Of a DNA stretch of 64,000 bases, positions 20,450 through 28,871 are shown in pieces. The DNA lies in assembly GCF_023806565.1 (NCBI RefSeq), contig NZ_JAMTDV010000092.1:16671-80670 (forward strand), written 5' to 3'. The notes under the pieces were generated by a model. That model had not been told where the DNA came from. It was given only the letters and a program-made list of their open reading frames with translations, and did not search any database. Every line of letters begins with the position of its first letter. The stretch's first letter is position 1. The translations under genes and the position numbers were made by a program. The DNA comes from Accumulibacter sp. GTDB taxonomy: Bacteria; Pseudomonadota; Gammaproteobacteria; Burkholderiales; Rhodocyclaceae.

Positions 20450-21825
20450 TCCTCGGTCAACGCCGACTTCCAGCGATCCATCAAGGGCTTGAACAGGTAG
20501 TTCAGGAGCGTCCGCTCGCCGGTCTTGATGAACACCTCGGCGGGCATTCCGGCCTTGATCTCGTGCGTCTTGAGCTTCTGCATGCCGTCCGCCGTGACCA
20601 CCACCTGGCCACGATAGTGCGGCGGGATCTTGCCCTGCGGATCGGTCGTCGCGTCGGCAGCGACCTGGACAAACTCACCGGGAATCTGCGGCGTCGTCTT
20701 CTGGTTGAAAGCCGGAAAGGTGATTTCGACCGGCGATGCCAGCTTGACCTTGTCGATCAGCGTCGTCGGGATCTGGACGTCGATGCGCAGCGGCTCGTTC
20801 TTGGGAACCACATCCATCAACTGCGTGCCTTGCGCGAGCACGCCACCGACCGTATGCACGTTCAGGCCGACGATGATCCCTTCGGACGGAGCGCGCACCT
20901 CCGTGTTCGCCAGATCGAACGCCAAACCCTTCAGGCGACTGTCCAGCGAACTCACTTCCTTCTGCGCATCGACGAGATCCTTTTCCACCTCCTTGTCGTA
21001 CTCCTGCTGGCGCGCCACCAGCCGCATCCGCGTCTCGCCGATGCTTTGCCGGGTACGCCCGAGATTTCCCAGGTCCTCGGAAATCGCCCCGTTTAGCTGC
21101 GCCAGAAGCCGTTCCTGCTCCGACAGCCGATTGCGTGGCAGATAGCCGTCGGCCGCGAGGTCGCGCAGACCCTTCAGTTCCTCAAGCAGCAGCCTTGCCT
21201 GCTCTTCCTTGGCACGCTTGCTCTCCTCGATCCCCTTGGCTGACGACTGCAGCCCCGCCAGGGTATTGTTCAAGGCTCCGAGTTCGGCCTTCAGGCCGGC
21301 CTGTCGCGAGCGCAGAAGCTGCGTCTGCAGCGCCATCGCGCTGGCTGCCCGTGGATCCTCTCGCTCTTTCAGCAGTTCGTCGGGGAAATCGATTTCTGAA
21401 CGGCCCTGAGCCTCGGCCAGCAGGCGGGCCTCGGCTGCTTTCGTGGCCAGCCATTGCCCGTGTGCCATTTCGTATTGCGAACGGGCGTTCGTCGGATCGA
21501 GCCGAACCAGAATGTCGCCGCTGCGCACCTCATCTCCATCCTTCACGAAAATCGCCTGCACCAAGCCAGCGCCGAGGTTCTGGACCGTCTTGCGGTTCCC
21601 CGTCACCACCACCTGGCCATTCGCGGGTACCCCCTGATCGAGCGGCGCCAGCGCTGCCCACAGCAGGAAGCCGCCGAAACCGACGGCCAGCACCAGCCAG
21701 CCGATCCGGGAAGCACGTTCATGGTTGATGTCGACGCCGGGCAGCGCGGGCTTTCGCTCGGAGACATCGCTCACGTCGGTGATGTCGTCGGCAGTGGATT
21801 TTCGCCTGAAAAGTTTGATCGCCAT
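20446..21825 (-). CDS. HlyD-family membrane fusion protein of type I secretion
   Basis: A 459-residue periplasmic adaptor anchored by one N-terminal membrane helix (about residues 42-62, followed by APLDQGVPANGQV). It has a barrel-sandwich hybrid, long coiled-coil hairpins in the middle (about residues 130-310), and the closing HlyD signature GMPAEVFIKTGERTLLNYLF near the C-terminus. It connects the ABC transporter (16 bases upstream) to the TolC-like channel (4-base overlap downstream). The order ABC-HlyD-TolC is that of PrtDEF/HasDE-type exporters. Confidence 0.96.
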   Translation of the reverse strand: MAIKLFRRKSTADDITDVSDVSERKPALPGVDINHERASRIGWLVLAVGFGGFLLWAALAPLDQGVPANGQVVVTGNRKTVQNLGAGLVQAIFVKDGDEVRSGDILVRLDPTNARSQYEMAHGQWLATKAAEARLLAEAQGRSEIDFPDELLKEREDPRAASAMALQTQLLRSRQAGLKAELGALNNTLAGLQSSAKGIEESKRAKEEQARLLLEELKGLRDLAADGYLPRNRLSEQERLLAQLNGAISEDLGNLGRTRQSIGETRMRLVARQQEYDKEVEKDLVDAQKEVSSLDSRLKGLAFDLANTEVRAPSEGIIVGLNVHTVGGVLAQGTQLMDVVPKNEPLRIDVQIPTTLIDKVKLASPVEITFPAFNQKTTPQIPGEFVQVAADATTDPQGKIPPHYRGQVVVTADGMQKLKTHEIKAGMPAEVFIKTGERTLLNYLFKPLMDRWKSALTEE

Positions 21826-21841
21826 GCTCTTGTCGTCTCAA

Positions 21842-23617
21842 TCAGTGGCCACTCATCGGTGCTGCCGGCAGTCCGCCCGCCGCCTGCATCACCGCCCGTG
21901 GCGCCGTGCTCTCGGCACGCGCCTGCGTCCCCGCAGGGCCTGCGCGCAGCGCCGCCAGCACCTGCTCGCGCGGACCGTGCGCCTTCACCGTTCCCTCATG
22001 CATGACCAGAATGCTGTCGACCACCGCCAGCGTCGTCAGCCGGTGGGTGATGATCACTACCGTCCGCTGCTGCGCCTTGAGGCGCCGGATCGTTTCCGCC
22101 AGAGCGGCTTCGCCCTGATCGTCGAGGTTGGAGTTCGGCTCGTCGAGAACGATCAGCGCCGGATCTCCGTACAGCGCCCGTGCCAGACCGATGCGCTGCT
22201 TCTGACCGCCGGAGAGCGCCCTGCCGCCATCGCCCAGCGGCGTGTCGTAGCCTCTGGGAAGCAGCAGAATCAGCTCGTGCACTCCCGCCGCCTGTGCCGC
22301 CGCCAAGACCTTCGACGAATCGACCTCGCCGAAACGTGCAATGTTCTCGGCAACCGTTCCGTCGAACAGCTCGATGTCCTGCGGCAGGTAACCCAGATAG
22401 GGGCCGAGTTCATCCTTGCTCCACTTGAAAATTTCGGCACCATCCAGGCGAACGGCTCCTGTCAGTGCCGGCCAGACGCCCACCAGCAGACGAGCCAGCG
22501 TAGACTTGCCGGACGCGCTCGGGCCGATCACCGCCACGACCTCACCCGCCTTGACCCGGAAATTCACGCTCTTGAGAATCAGAATCTTGCTTCCCGGGGC
22601 CGCCGTCGATGCGTTCTCGACGGTCACCTCACCCAAGGGCCGGGGCAGCGGCATCCCGGCAGTGCGAGCAGGATACGCGCGCAACAGCTCGCTCAGCCGG
22701 TCGTACGCAGCGCGCGCCGAGACCAGTTGCTTCCAGTTGGCGATCAGCACTTCGAGCGGAGCCAGCGCACGACCGACCAGGATCGACGCCGCGATCATCA
22801 TGCCGGAAGTCATGTCGCCGTTGATCGCCAGCAGGGCGCCAAAACCCAGCGCCAGCGATTGCATCGAGATCCGCGCGAAACGGGTGACTGCGCTCAGCAG
22901 GCCGGCGCGATCGCTGGCCAGCGCCTGCTGCATCAGGAATTTTTCGTGCAGTTTGAACCAACGGCGGCGAATCGCCGGCAACATGCCCAGCGCCTCGATC
23001 ACCTCGGCATTGCGCAGATGGCTGTTGGCCTGGGCGTTGGCGGCAATCGACAGCCGTTGCGCCTCGCCGAGAGGCCCGGCAGAAATGCGCTCGTTGATTA
23101 CCGCCAGCGTCACCAGCAGCAGTACGCCGACCATGGCGAAGATGCCCAGGTACACGTGAAAGGCGAAAATCACGATCAGATAGATCGGCATCCATGGCGC
23201 ATCCGCCAGCGCGATCAGACCGGCACCGGTCAGTGTCTGCCGAATCGACGTGAGGTCGTTGAGTGCCTGCGCCGGGTTATCGCCCGCCTGCCGCAGGTTG
23301 CGTTCGAAAGTCGCGTCGAAGACCCGCTGATTGATGTCGAGATCAAGGCGCGCGCCGATCCGCACGAGGACCATCGACCGGATGCGCTCTAGCAGAGACA
23401 TCAAGGCAAACAGCCCGAGCGTGATCAAAGTGAGCATCAGCAGCGTGGTGAGATTGCGGCTGCCCATCGCCCGGTCATAGATCTGCAGCATGTAGATCGA
23501 CGGTGTCAGCATCAGAAGATTGATGAAGAAACTGAACGCACCGACCGTCAGGAAAACGCGACGAAATGAAAGGAGCACCAGCTCGAGTTCCGGGCGTTGT
23601 TGAGGGGATCTAATCAT
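21842..23617 (-). CDS. Type I secretion ABC transporter, permease plus ATPase (PrtD-like)
   Basis: A 591-residue half-transporter. Residues ~20-310 hold the six-helix membrane domain. The ATPase has Walker A GPSASGKST, signature LSGGQKQRIGLARAL, Walker B LIVLDEPNSNLD, and the H-loop ITHRL. It lacks an N-terminal C39-like peptidase domain, so it should export uncleaved C-terminal-signal substrates such as RTX proteins, metalloproteases or lipases. No such substrate is encoded next to it. The 426-base gap upstream holds its promoter. Confidence 0.96.
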   Translation of the reverse strand: MIRSPQQRPELELVLLSFRRVFLTVGAFSFFINLLMLTPSIYMLQIYDRAMGSRNLTTLLMLTLITLGLFALMSLLERIRSMVLVRIGARLDLDINQRVFDATFERNLRQAGDNPAQALNDLTSIRQTLTGAGLIALADAPWMPIYLIVIFAFHVYLGIFAMVGVLLLVTLAVINERISAGPLGEAQRLSIAANAQANSHLRNAEVIEALGMLPAIRRRWFKLHEKFLMQQALASDRAGLLSAVTRFARISMQSLALGFGALLAINGDMTSGMMIAASILVGRALAPLEVLIANWKQLVSARAAYDRLSELLRAYPARTAGMPLPRPLGEVTVENASTAAPGSKILILKSVNFRVKAGEVVAVIGPSASGKSTLARLLVGVWPALTGAVRLDGAEIFKWSKDELGPYLGYLPQDIELFDGTVAENIARFGEVDSSKVLAAAQAAGVHELILLLPRGYDTPLGDGGRALSGGQKQRIGLARALYGDPALIVLDEPNSNLDDQGEAALAETIRRLKAQQRTVVIITHRLTTLAVVDSILVMHEGTVKAHGPREQVLAALRAGPAGTQARAESTAPRAVMQAAGGLPAAPMSGH

Positions 23618-24043
23618 CCGCTTGCTTTCTCACAAGTTCGTTGCCATCGTGTGGCAAAGGCAAGTCTATCGTCCGCTCGACAGCCGTTCCAGGCACTACG
23701 TCACGCCCACATGCACAAGGGCGCTACTGTGACACAAGCTGCCCGCCCGGGAACAGCAACTTTCCAATGGCGATCGCTCGACGCCCGGATATCGCTAGCA
23801 GAACATTCAGCCTGAACCTGCCCTTCGTCTTGGGCAGAATCTCCAGCCGTCGAAACGAGAACGCTTCCGCGGCACTGCGCGCCCTTTCGTTCCTGCAGCA
23901 TCCGCTGGGATGTTCGCGCCGCGGAAACGAACAACCGGCCGGCGGTGGATGACGTGACGCCGCTCACGGCAAGGTTCCTGCGGCATGGCCCGAGTCGGCC
24001 AGGCTGCTAGAATTGCCGCTTTGTCACGCTTGCTGGCGACCTG
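23618..24043. other. Intergenic region between divergent type I secretion operon and VanZ gene
   Basis: A 426-base gap with no supportable gene. It must hold the promoters of both flanking genes. On the plus strand an extended -10 element is visible near the VanZ start (listed separately). On the minus strand no clear -35/-10 pair was found. Confidence 0.5.
24005..24013 (+). promoter_or_regulatory. Extended -10 promoter element for VanZ gene
   Basis: TGCTAGAAT fits the extended -10 consensus TGnTATAAT with one mismatch. It ends 30 bases before the VanZ ATG, a sensible leader length. No good -35 is present, which is usual for extended -10 promoters. Confidence 0.45.
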
Positions 24044-25144
24044 ATGGAGCACACCCCGCCACCGTCGATTAGTTCGGATCCCGCTCCGCCCGCGCCGCCG
24101 CGGGCCTCGCGGCTGCCGCTGTACCTGGCGCTGGCCTATTCGGTCCTGGTGATCTACGCCAGCCTATATCCTTTCGCCAACTGGCGCGACCGCGGCGTCT
24201 CGCCGTTTGCGTTCCTGCACGCAGCATGGCCGCGCTACTGGACGGTTTTCGACCTCGTGGTCAATGTCTTGGCGTACGTGCCGCTCGGATTCCTGTTGAC
24301 TCTGACGCTGCGCCGCATTCCGGGTGGGCGCTGGGCCGCAGCGATCGTCGCGCTGCTGCTCGGCAGCCTGTTGAGTTTCTGCATGGAAAGCCTGCAGACC
24401 TATCTCCCGTCGCGCGTGGCGTCGAGTATCGATCTGGCGTGCAACACGCTCGGCGCGGCGGTCGGCGCGGCGATCGCGTTCTGGCGAGGCAAGCGAATCT
24501 TTCGACGGATCGGCCAACTGCAGCAGGCCCTGCTGGCCCCGACTCCGCATGCCGAAATCGGCGTCGTGCTGCTCGGCATCTGGCTACTGACGCAGCTCTC
24601 GCCCGAGACCTTGCTCTTCGGGACCGGCGATCTGCGCCACGTGCTCGAACTGACGCCGGCGGTACCCTACGCGGCGCAATCCTTCTTCGTTCTCGAAACC
24701 GGCGTCATCGCCTGCAACACGATGGTCGTCGGTCTGTTCGCCCGCACCCTGCTGGCCGACCAGGCGTATCCGCACCTCGTCCTGATCGCCTTTTTCATTC
24801 TCGCCCTGGCGACGAGAACGCTGGCCGCGGCCGTGCTGATCACCCCGCAGGACGCACTTGGCTGGCTGACGCCGGGCGCCGAAGTCGGCCTGCTCATCGG
24901 CACGCTGCTACTCTCGCTGTCCCTGCTGCTGCCGGCGCAACTGCGCATCGCGCTGGCGGGCGCCGCCCTGATGGCGGGTACCGCGCTGGTCAATCTGACC
25001 CCCGGCAATCCCTACTCGGAAGCAGCGCTGGCTGCGTGGCGCCAAGGAAACTTCCTCAACTTCAATGGTCTGACGCGCTGGGTCGCGAGCTTCTGGCCCT
25101 TCGTCGCCCTGCCCTATCTGACCGCAGTCGGACGCGCTTCGTAG
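24044..25144 (+). CDS. VanZ-family membrane protein
   Basis: A 366-residue inner-membrane protein with about nine to ten hydrophobic helices. The N-terminal half carries the VanZ pattern: YPFANWRDRG, then DLVVNVLAYVPLGFLL and SFCMESLQTYLPSRVASSIDLACNTLGA. VanZ proteins relate to teicoplanin resistance in Gram-positives, but the function of these long proteobacterial forms is unknown. The first 22 residues are Pro-rich and cytoplasmic. It is transcribed alone and converges with the DnaJ-like gene, whose stop is only 6 bases away. Confidence 0.88.
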   Translation: MEHTPPPSISSDPAPPAPPRASRLPLYLALAYSVLVIYASLYPFANWRDRGVSPFAFLHAAWPRYWTVFDLVVNVLAYVPLGFLLTLTLRRIPGGRWAAAIVALLLGSLLSFCMESLQTYLPSRVASSIDLACNTLGAAVGAAIAFWRGKRIFRRIGQLQQALLAPTPHAEIGVVLLGIWLLTQLSPETLLFGTGDLRHVLELTPAVPYAAQSFFVLETGVIACNTMVVGLFARTLLADQAYPHLVLIAFFILALATRTLAAAVLITPQDALGWLTPGAEVGLLIGTLLLSLSLLLPAQLRIALAGAALMAGTALVNLTPGNPYSEAALAAWRQGNFLNFNGLTRWVASFWPFVALPYLTAVGRAS

Positions 25145-25150
25145 CCCCGC

Positions 25151-26176
25151 TCAGCAGCCGTCGAAGTTCCTGCGCGCGTGCATCTGCTGCTCCCAGGCGG
25201 CGAGGTCGGGCGCACGTTGATGGATCTCTGCAGCCAGACGCGCTTCCAGTTCTTCCAGCAACGGACGATCGTCACTGCCGATTTCCACTGGGTCGATTCT
25301 GTGCAGATGCACGACGAGATCACCGGCGGCCGCCCGCCTCTTGCCCGGAAAGCCGAGGCCGGGAAGACGCCATTCCACCGAACGCGGCAGGCACGCAGGG
25401 ATTTCCAGGCGGGCGGTACCCGCCAGGGTCGGCACCTCGATGCTGCCGCCGCACAACAGGCGAAAGACGCTCACCGGCACCCGACAATGCAGGTTCTGGC
25501 CGTCGAGAACGAACAGCGGATGGACCGCCAGGCGGATTTCGAGGTAGAGATCGCCAGCAATCGCGTCGTGGGCCGCCATTGGTGCCTGCCGCGCGAGGCG
25601 CAGGCGCTCGCCTTCGAGCACACCCGCCGGAACGCTGACCGACAGCGTGCGCATCTCCTGGCCCCAGCCGCTGCCGGCACAATCCGGACAGTCGGTCTCG
25701 CGCAGATAGCCGCGTCCGGCACAACCGTCGCAGCGACTCGTGCGGCCACCGGCGCGGACCACCCGGCCGCAACCACTGCAACGCGGGCAAGGAACCGAAT
25801 TCTGGTGCTTCAACCGGCCACTGCTGCGACAAGTGGTACAAGCGACGCGCTGCAACAGTTCTACCGCTTTCCGACATCCCAGCGCCGCCTCCTCGAGCGT
25901 CAGCGTCAGGGCCTGCGTCAGGTCGTCGCCAACCTTTCCGCCGCCCTCCGTTTCCGGTACGGTCGACTGTGTCTGCTGCCATTCGGCCAGACGCTCGGCG
26001 TCGAGCAGCAGTTCATACGCCGCGTGCACCCGCTTGAACTCGTTGGCGGCAAGCAACGACGGATTGCGATCCGGATGCCAACGCATGGCAAGCCGCCGAT
26101 ACGCCCGCTTGACTTCGTCGAGCGACGCTTCCTGTTGCAGACCGAGAACGGCGAAAGGGTCTTCGCCTGTGATCAT
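25151..26176 (-). CDS. DnaJ-type co-chaperone without Gly/Phe-rich linker
   Basis: A 341-residue J-domain protein that would stimulate a DnaK ATPase. The J domain is at residues ~5-70 with HPD in RWHPDRNP. Four zinc-binding repeats follow: CTTCRSSG, CPRCSGCG, CDGCAGRG and CPDCAGSG. Then come the substrate-binding beta domains (SVSVPAGVLEGERLRL). The Gly/Phe-rich linker between J domain and zinc fingers is missing; a Gln/Thr/Glu stretch takes its place. It is shorter than housekeeping DnaJ (about 375 residues), so it is probably a second, specialised DnaJ. The start is the ATG at 26176 just before the J domain; no strong ribosome-binding site is visible. dnaK and grpE are not in the window. 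Confidence 0.87.
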   Translation of the reverse strand: MITGEDPFAVLGLQQEASLDEVKRAYRRLAMRWHPDRNPSLLAANEFKRVHAAYELLLDAERLAEWQQTQSTVPETEGGGKVGDDLTQALTLTLEEAALGCRKAVELLQRVACTTCRSSGRLKHQNSVPCPRCSGCGRVVRAGGRTSRCDGCAGRGYLRETDCPDCAGSGWGQEMRTLSVSVPAGVLEGERLRLARQAPMAAHDAIAGDLYLEIRLAVHPLFVLDGQNLHCRVPVSVFRLLCGGSIEVPTLAGTARLEIPACLPRSVEWRLPGLGFPGKRRAAAGDLVVHLHRIDPVEIGSDDRPLLEELEARLAAEIHQRAPDLAAWEQQMHARRNFDGC

Positions 26177-26354
26177 GGGAGGCTCACTGGATGGGCAGGG
26201 TTGGCTCGGGCGGGAACGCGCGACAAATGAAAACGCGAAACCGACGCAGCAGAGCATTGCATTTTACGCGATCCGCGATCGAAGTCTCCTGCTCGTCTTT
26301 CGAATAAGGTATCCATGGCCGGGGGGCGAGAGTTCGCGATTTCGGAATCGGCGG

Positions 26355-26360
26355 TAGAAT
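26355..26360 (+). promoter_or_regulatory. -10-like element upstream of ferredoxin gene
   Basis: TAGAAT stands 42 bases before the ATG of the ferredoxin gene, in an otherwise GC-rich gap. The -35 region is poor. It resembles the TAGAAT seen before the VanZ gene. Confidence 0.3.
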
Positions 26361-26402
26361 CGAAGGCTGCCGCCAGCAACCCAACCCGAGGAGCCAGTTG
26401 GT

Positions 26403-26711
26403 ATGAACTATTTCAAGCATCATGTGTTCTTCTGCTGCAACCAGCGTGGTGAGAGCGAAACCTGCTGCAACAACTCCGGCGCGAGCGCCGCGCAGGCCTA
26501 TGCCAAGGATCGCATCGGCCAGCTACGGCTGAAGGGCGTCGGCAAAGTCCGCATCAACAAGGCAGGCTGCCTCGACCGCTGCGATCTCGGGCCGGTGCTC
26601 GTCGTCTATCCGGAAGGCGTCTGGTACAACTACGTCGACAATGAAGACATCGAGGAAATCATCCAGGAGCATCTGGTGCACGGACGGGTGGTCGATCGAC
26701 TGCGCATCTGA
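26403..26711 (+). CDS. Thioredoxin-like [2Fe-2S] ferredoxin
   Basis: A 102-residue electron carrier of the thioredoxin-fold ferredoxin family (Shethna FeS I-like, related to NuoE). Cluster ligands are expected among C11/C12, C21/C22, C56 and C60; the C-terminal pair lies in AGCLDRCDLGP, the family signature. GVWYNYVDNEDIEEI is also characteristic. AGGAGCC precedes the ATG. The alpha/beta hydrolase follows 62 bases downstream, an order common in Betaproteobacteria. The redox partner is unknown. Confidence 0.92.
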   Translation: MNYFKHHVFFCCNQRGESETCCNNSGASAAQAYAKDRIGQLRLKGVGKVRINKAGCLDRCDLGPVLVVYPEGVWYNYVDNEDIEEIIQEHLVHGRVVDRLRI

Positions 26712-26773
26712 AGCCGCCATCGTCGGGCCGCAGCGATGGCGGCGGCGAATTCAGCGAGAGGAACAGGAAAGCA

Positions 26774-27412
26774 ATGAGACTCCAGGCAGAGCAACTGCTG
26801 ATCGATGGGCCGGTCGGCAAGATCGATATCACCATCGAAAATCCCGGGGCACCGCGCGGGATCGCGCTGGTTGCGCACCCGCACCCCCTGTTCGGTGGCG
26901 GCAATACCAACAAGGTGGTGCAGACGCTGGCGCGCACCTTCACCCATCTCGACTACGTCGCACTGCGTCCCAATTTCCGCGGCGTTGGCGAGACCCAGGG
27001 CAAACACGACGAAGGCCGCGGTGAGACCGAAGATCTGCTGGCCGTGCTCGCCGAAGCGAAGTGCCGCTACGGCAATCTGCCGGTCGCCCTGGCCGGCTTC
27101 TCTTTCGGCGCCTACGTCCTGACGCGCGTCGCCGAGGCGCTGCTCGCGGCCGGGCACCCGGCACAACGGCTGGTCCTGGTCGGCACCGCCTCGGGTTTCG
27201 TCGAAGGCGCGCGCCGCTACCAGACCCGCGCGGTGCCGCGTGACACGATCGTCATTCATGGCTCGGAAGACAGCACCGTGCCCTTGGCAAACGTCATCGA
27301 GTGGGCCAAGCCGCTGGAACTGCCGGTGGTCGTCGTTCCCGGCGCAGACCACTTCTTTCACCGCCGCCTGCATGTCATTCGTGAAATCGTCAGCCACGCC
27401 TGGCGGCACTGA
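26774..27412 (+). CDS. Alpha/beta hydrolase (COG2945-type)
   Basis: A 212-residue serine hydrolase of the compact COG2945 group. The nucleophile elbow is GFSFG with S110. The acid is probably the aspartate in HGSEDSTVP, and the base H is in GADHFFHRRL near the C-terminus. AHPHPLFGGGNTNKVVQTLA and LRPNFRGVG are family marks. The substrate is unknown. It is linked to the ferredoxin gene upstream and converges with the DUF3047 gene, with a short inverted repeat GGCCAG/CTGGCC (27438-27451) between them. Confidence 0.9.
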   Translation: MRLQAEQLLIDGPVGKIDITIENPGAPRGIALVAHPHPLFGGGNTNKVVQTLARTFTHLDYVALRPNFRGVGETQGKHDEGRGETEDLLAVLAEAKCRYGNLPVALAGFSFGAYVLTRVAEALLAAGHPAQRLVLVGTASGFVEGARRYQTRAVPRDTIVIHGSEDSTVPLANVIEWAKPLELPVVVVPGADHFFHRRLHVIREIVSHAWRH

Positions 27413-27462
27413 GCGCGGACAGCAGGCGAGTCAATCGGGCCAGTGCTGGCCATGAGAGCGGC

Positions 27463-28227
27463 TCAGCGTCGCCCCTCGAACCACAGGTCGCCGAATCGCG
27501 CTTCGACGCTCTCGCCGGTATTGTCGGTATCGGCGGCGACCGCGACGCCAGAGATCATCGGCACCGGATCGCCGAAGGCGGCGCGAAAATCGCCGGCGAC
27601 ATCGCGTACCACCTCGCGCCACTCGCCCGCGTGTGTGTTGCCGGAATCGACGACAATCATTCGCACGCGATCGGTATAGGCATTCCAGCCCGATTCCCCG
27701 GCCGCTTGCGCTGTTCCCCAAACGTAGCACAGCGCAGCTGCCGGCAGGTCGGCTCCGTACAAGATGCGTGCCGCGACCATTTTCATCCGGTCGCCCATGC
27801 TGACGCGCTCGACGGGCAGGTCGAACAGCACGTAGACGCGTGCGGCGTAGTCATCGCCGGCCTTGTGCCGCAGGTCCGAACCGGCAAGTGCATGGGATAC
27901 CCACCAGCGCCAGTGCAACAGCGGCGTCAACGCCGGGTCGACGCGCAAAGCGACGGCCAGCGTAGACGCCGCGCGGTCCGAAGCCACCCGCAATACGCTG
28001 CCGCCCTCCTCCGCCACGAGATCGAAACGGTTCGCCCGCTCGACCGAAGGCAGCGTCCGCTGCGTCCATCCCGCCGGCAGCCTGTTTCCCGGCGGTGCGC
28101 TGGAGAACCTCGGCAGTTCGACCACGCGTCTTGCGTCGGCGGCGCTCGACGGCGCCAGGCATGCTGCCGCAGCCAGCGCCGGCAACCCCAGCAGCATTTG
28201 AGAGACGCGACGGCGGCGCGGATTCAT
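27463..28227 (-). CDS. DUF3047-family exported protein
   Basis: A 254-residue protein of unknown function. The N-terminus RRRRVSQMLLGLPALAAAACLA looks like an export signal, possibly twin-arginine. The conserved middle (RWWVSHAL, DDYAARVYVLFDLP, LCYVWG) and the end (GVAVAADTDNTGE) match DUF3047. Its ATG at 28227 overlaps the stop of the upstream gene (ATGA at 28224-28227), so it is the third gene of a coupled operon with two arsenosugar-type transferases. Whether it works in that pathway is not known. Confidence 0.85.
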   Translation of the reverse strand: MNPRRRRVSQMLLGLPALAAAACLAPSSAADARRVVELPRFSSAPPGNRLPAGWTQRTLPSVERANRFDLVAEEGGSVLRVASDRAASTLAVALRVDPALTPLLHWRWWVSHALAGSDLRHKAGDDYAARVYVLFDLPVERVSMGDRMKMVAARILYGADLPAAALCYVWGTAQAAGESGWNAYTDRVRMIVVDSGNTHAGEWREVVRDVAGDFRAAFGDPVPMISGVAVAADTDNTGESVEARFGDLWFEGRR

Positions 28228-28871
28228 CGGCACCATTCGGCGAATCCTTCCAGTGTGGCCAGCCGCGCCAGGTCTTCCGGCCGGTCGACATCCCACAGGC
28301 GTGGCAGTTCGGCCCAGCGCAGCCCCAGCCCGGCCAGGCGCTGCCGAGTCTGCGCCATCACGCTTCCGCTTCCCCATTCGACACGCTGGAACAGGCTCGG
28401 CTGCGGATGACGCAGGCCGACGAGCACGTAACCGCCGTCTTCCGCAGGAATGAACACCGCGTCCTTGCCGCCGTCGTCGAGCAGGTTCCTGGCGGCCACC
28501 GCGAGATGCGCCGGCTGCAACGCCGGGCAGTCACTGCCGATCAACAGCAGCGGCCCGGCTTGCGCTGCGAAAGCTGCGGCCATGCGTTCACCGAGGTCCG
28601 CTCCGACCTGGGCACGCAGACCAACCGCGCAATGGCGCTGCACGGCGCGAAAGAAACGGTGTTCGGCATCCGGCGCAGCCCAAATCACCACAGGTCCGAT
28701 CGCCGCCCGCTGCGCCACTCCCAGCGCATGCACTGCCAGCCGCCGTTGCAGCCGCGCTGCGCCGGCCGCGCCGAGGGCAGGAATCAGTCGCGTCTTGGCG
28801 GCACCGGCGGCGGGGGCGCGAACGAAAACGGCGATGGCAAGCCGGTCAGCGCCGCGGCGGGCGGTAACCAT
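28224..28871 (-). CDS. DUF2064 / TIGR04282-type transferase (arsenosugar-associated)
   Basis: A 215-residue nucleotidyl/glycosyl-transferase-fold protein. The motifs AAGAAKTRLIP near the N-terminus, LLIGSDCPALQPAHL in the middle and AEDGGYVLVGLR match the family linked by annotation to arsenosugar assembly (TIGR04282). The first gene of the operon overlaps it by 26 bases and the DUF3047 gene overlaps its stop by 4 bases. The reaction has not been shown for this family. Confidence 0.88.
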   Translation of the reverse strand: MVTARRGADRLAIAVFVRAPAAGAAKTRLIPALGAAGAARLQRRLAVHALGVAQRAAIGPVVIWAAPDAEHRFFRAVQRHCAVGLRAQVGADLGERMAAAFAAQAGPLLLIGSDCPALQPAHLAVAARNLLDDGGKDAVFIPAEDGGYVLVGLRHPQPSLFQRVEWGSGSVMAQTRQRLAGLGLRWAELPRLWDVDRPEDLARLATLEGFAEWCR

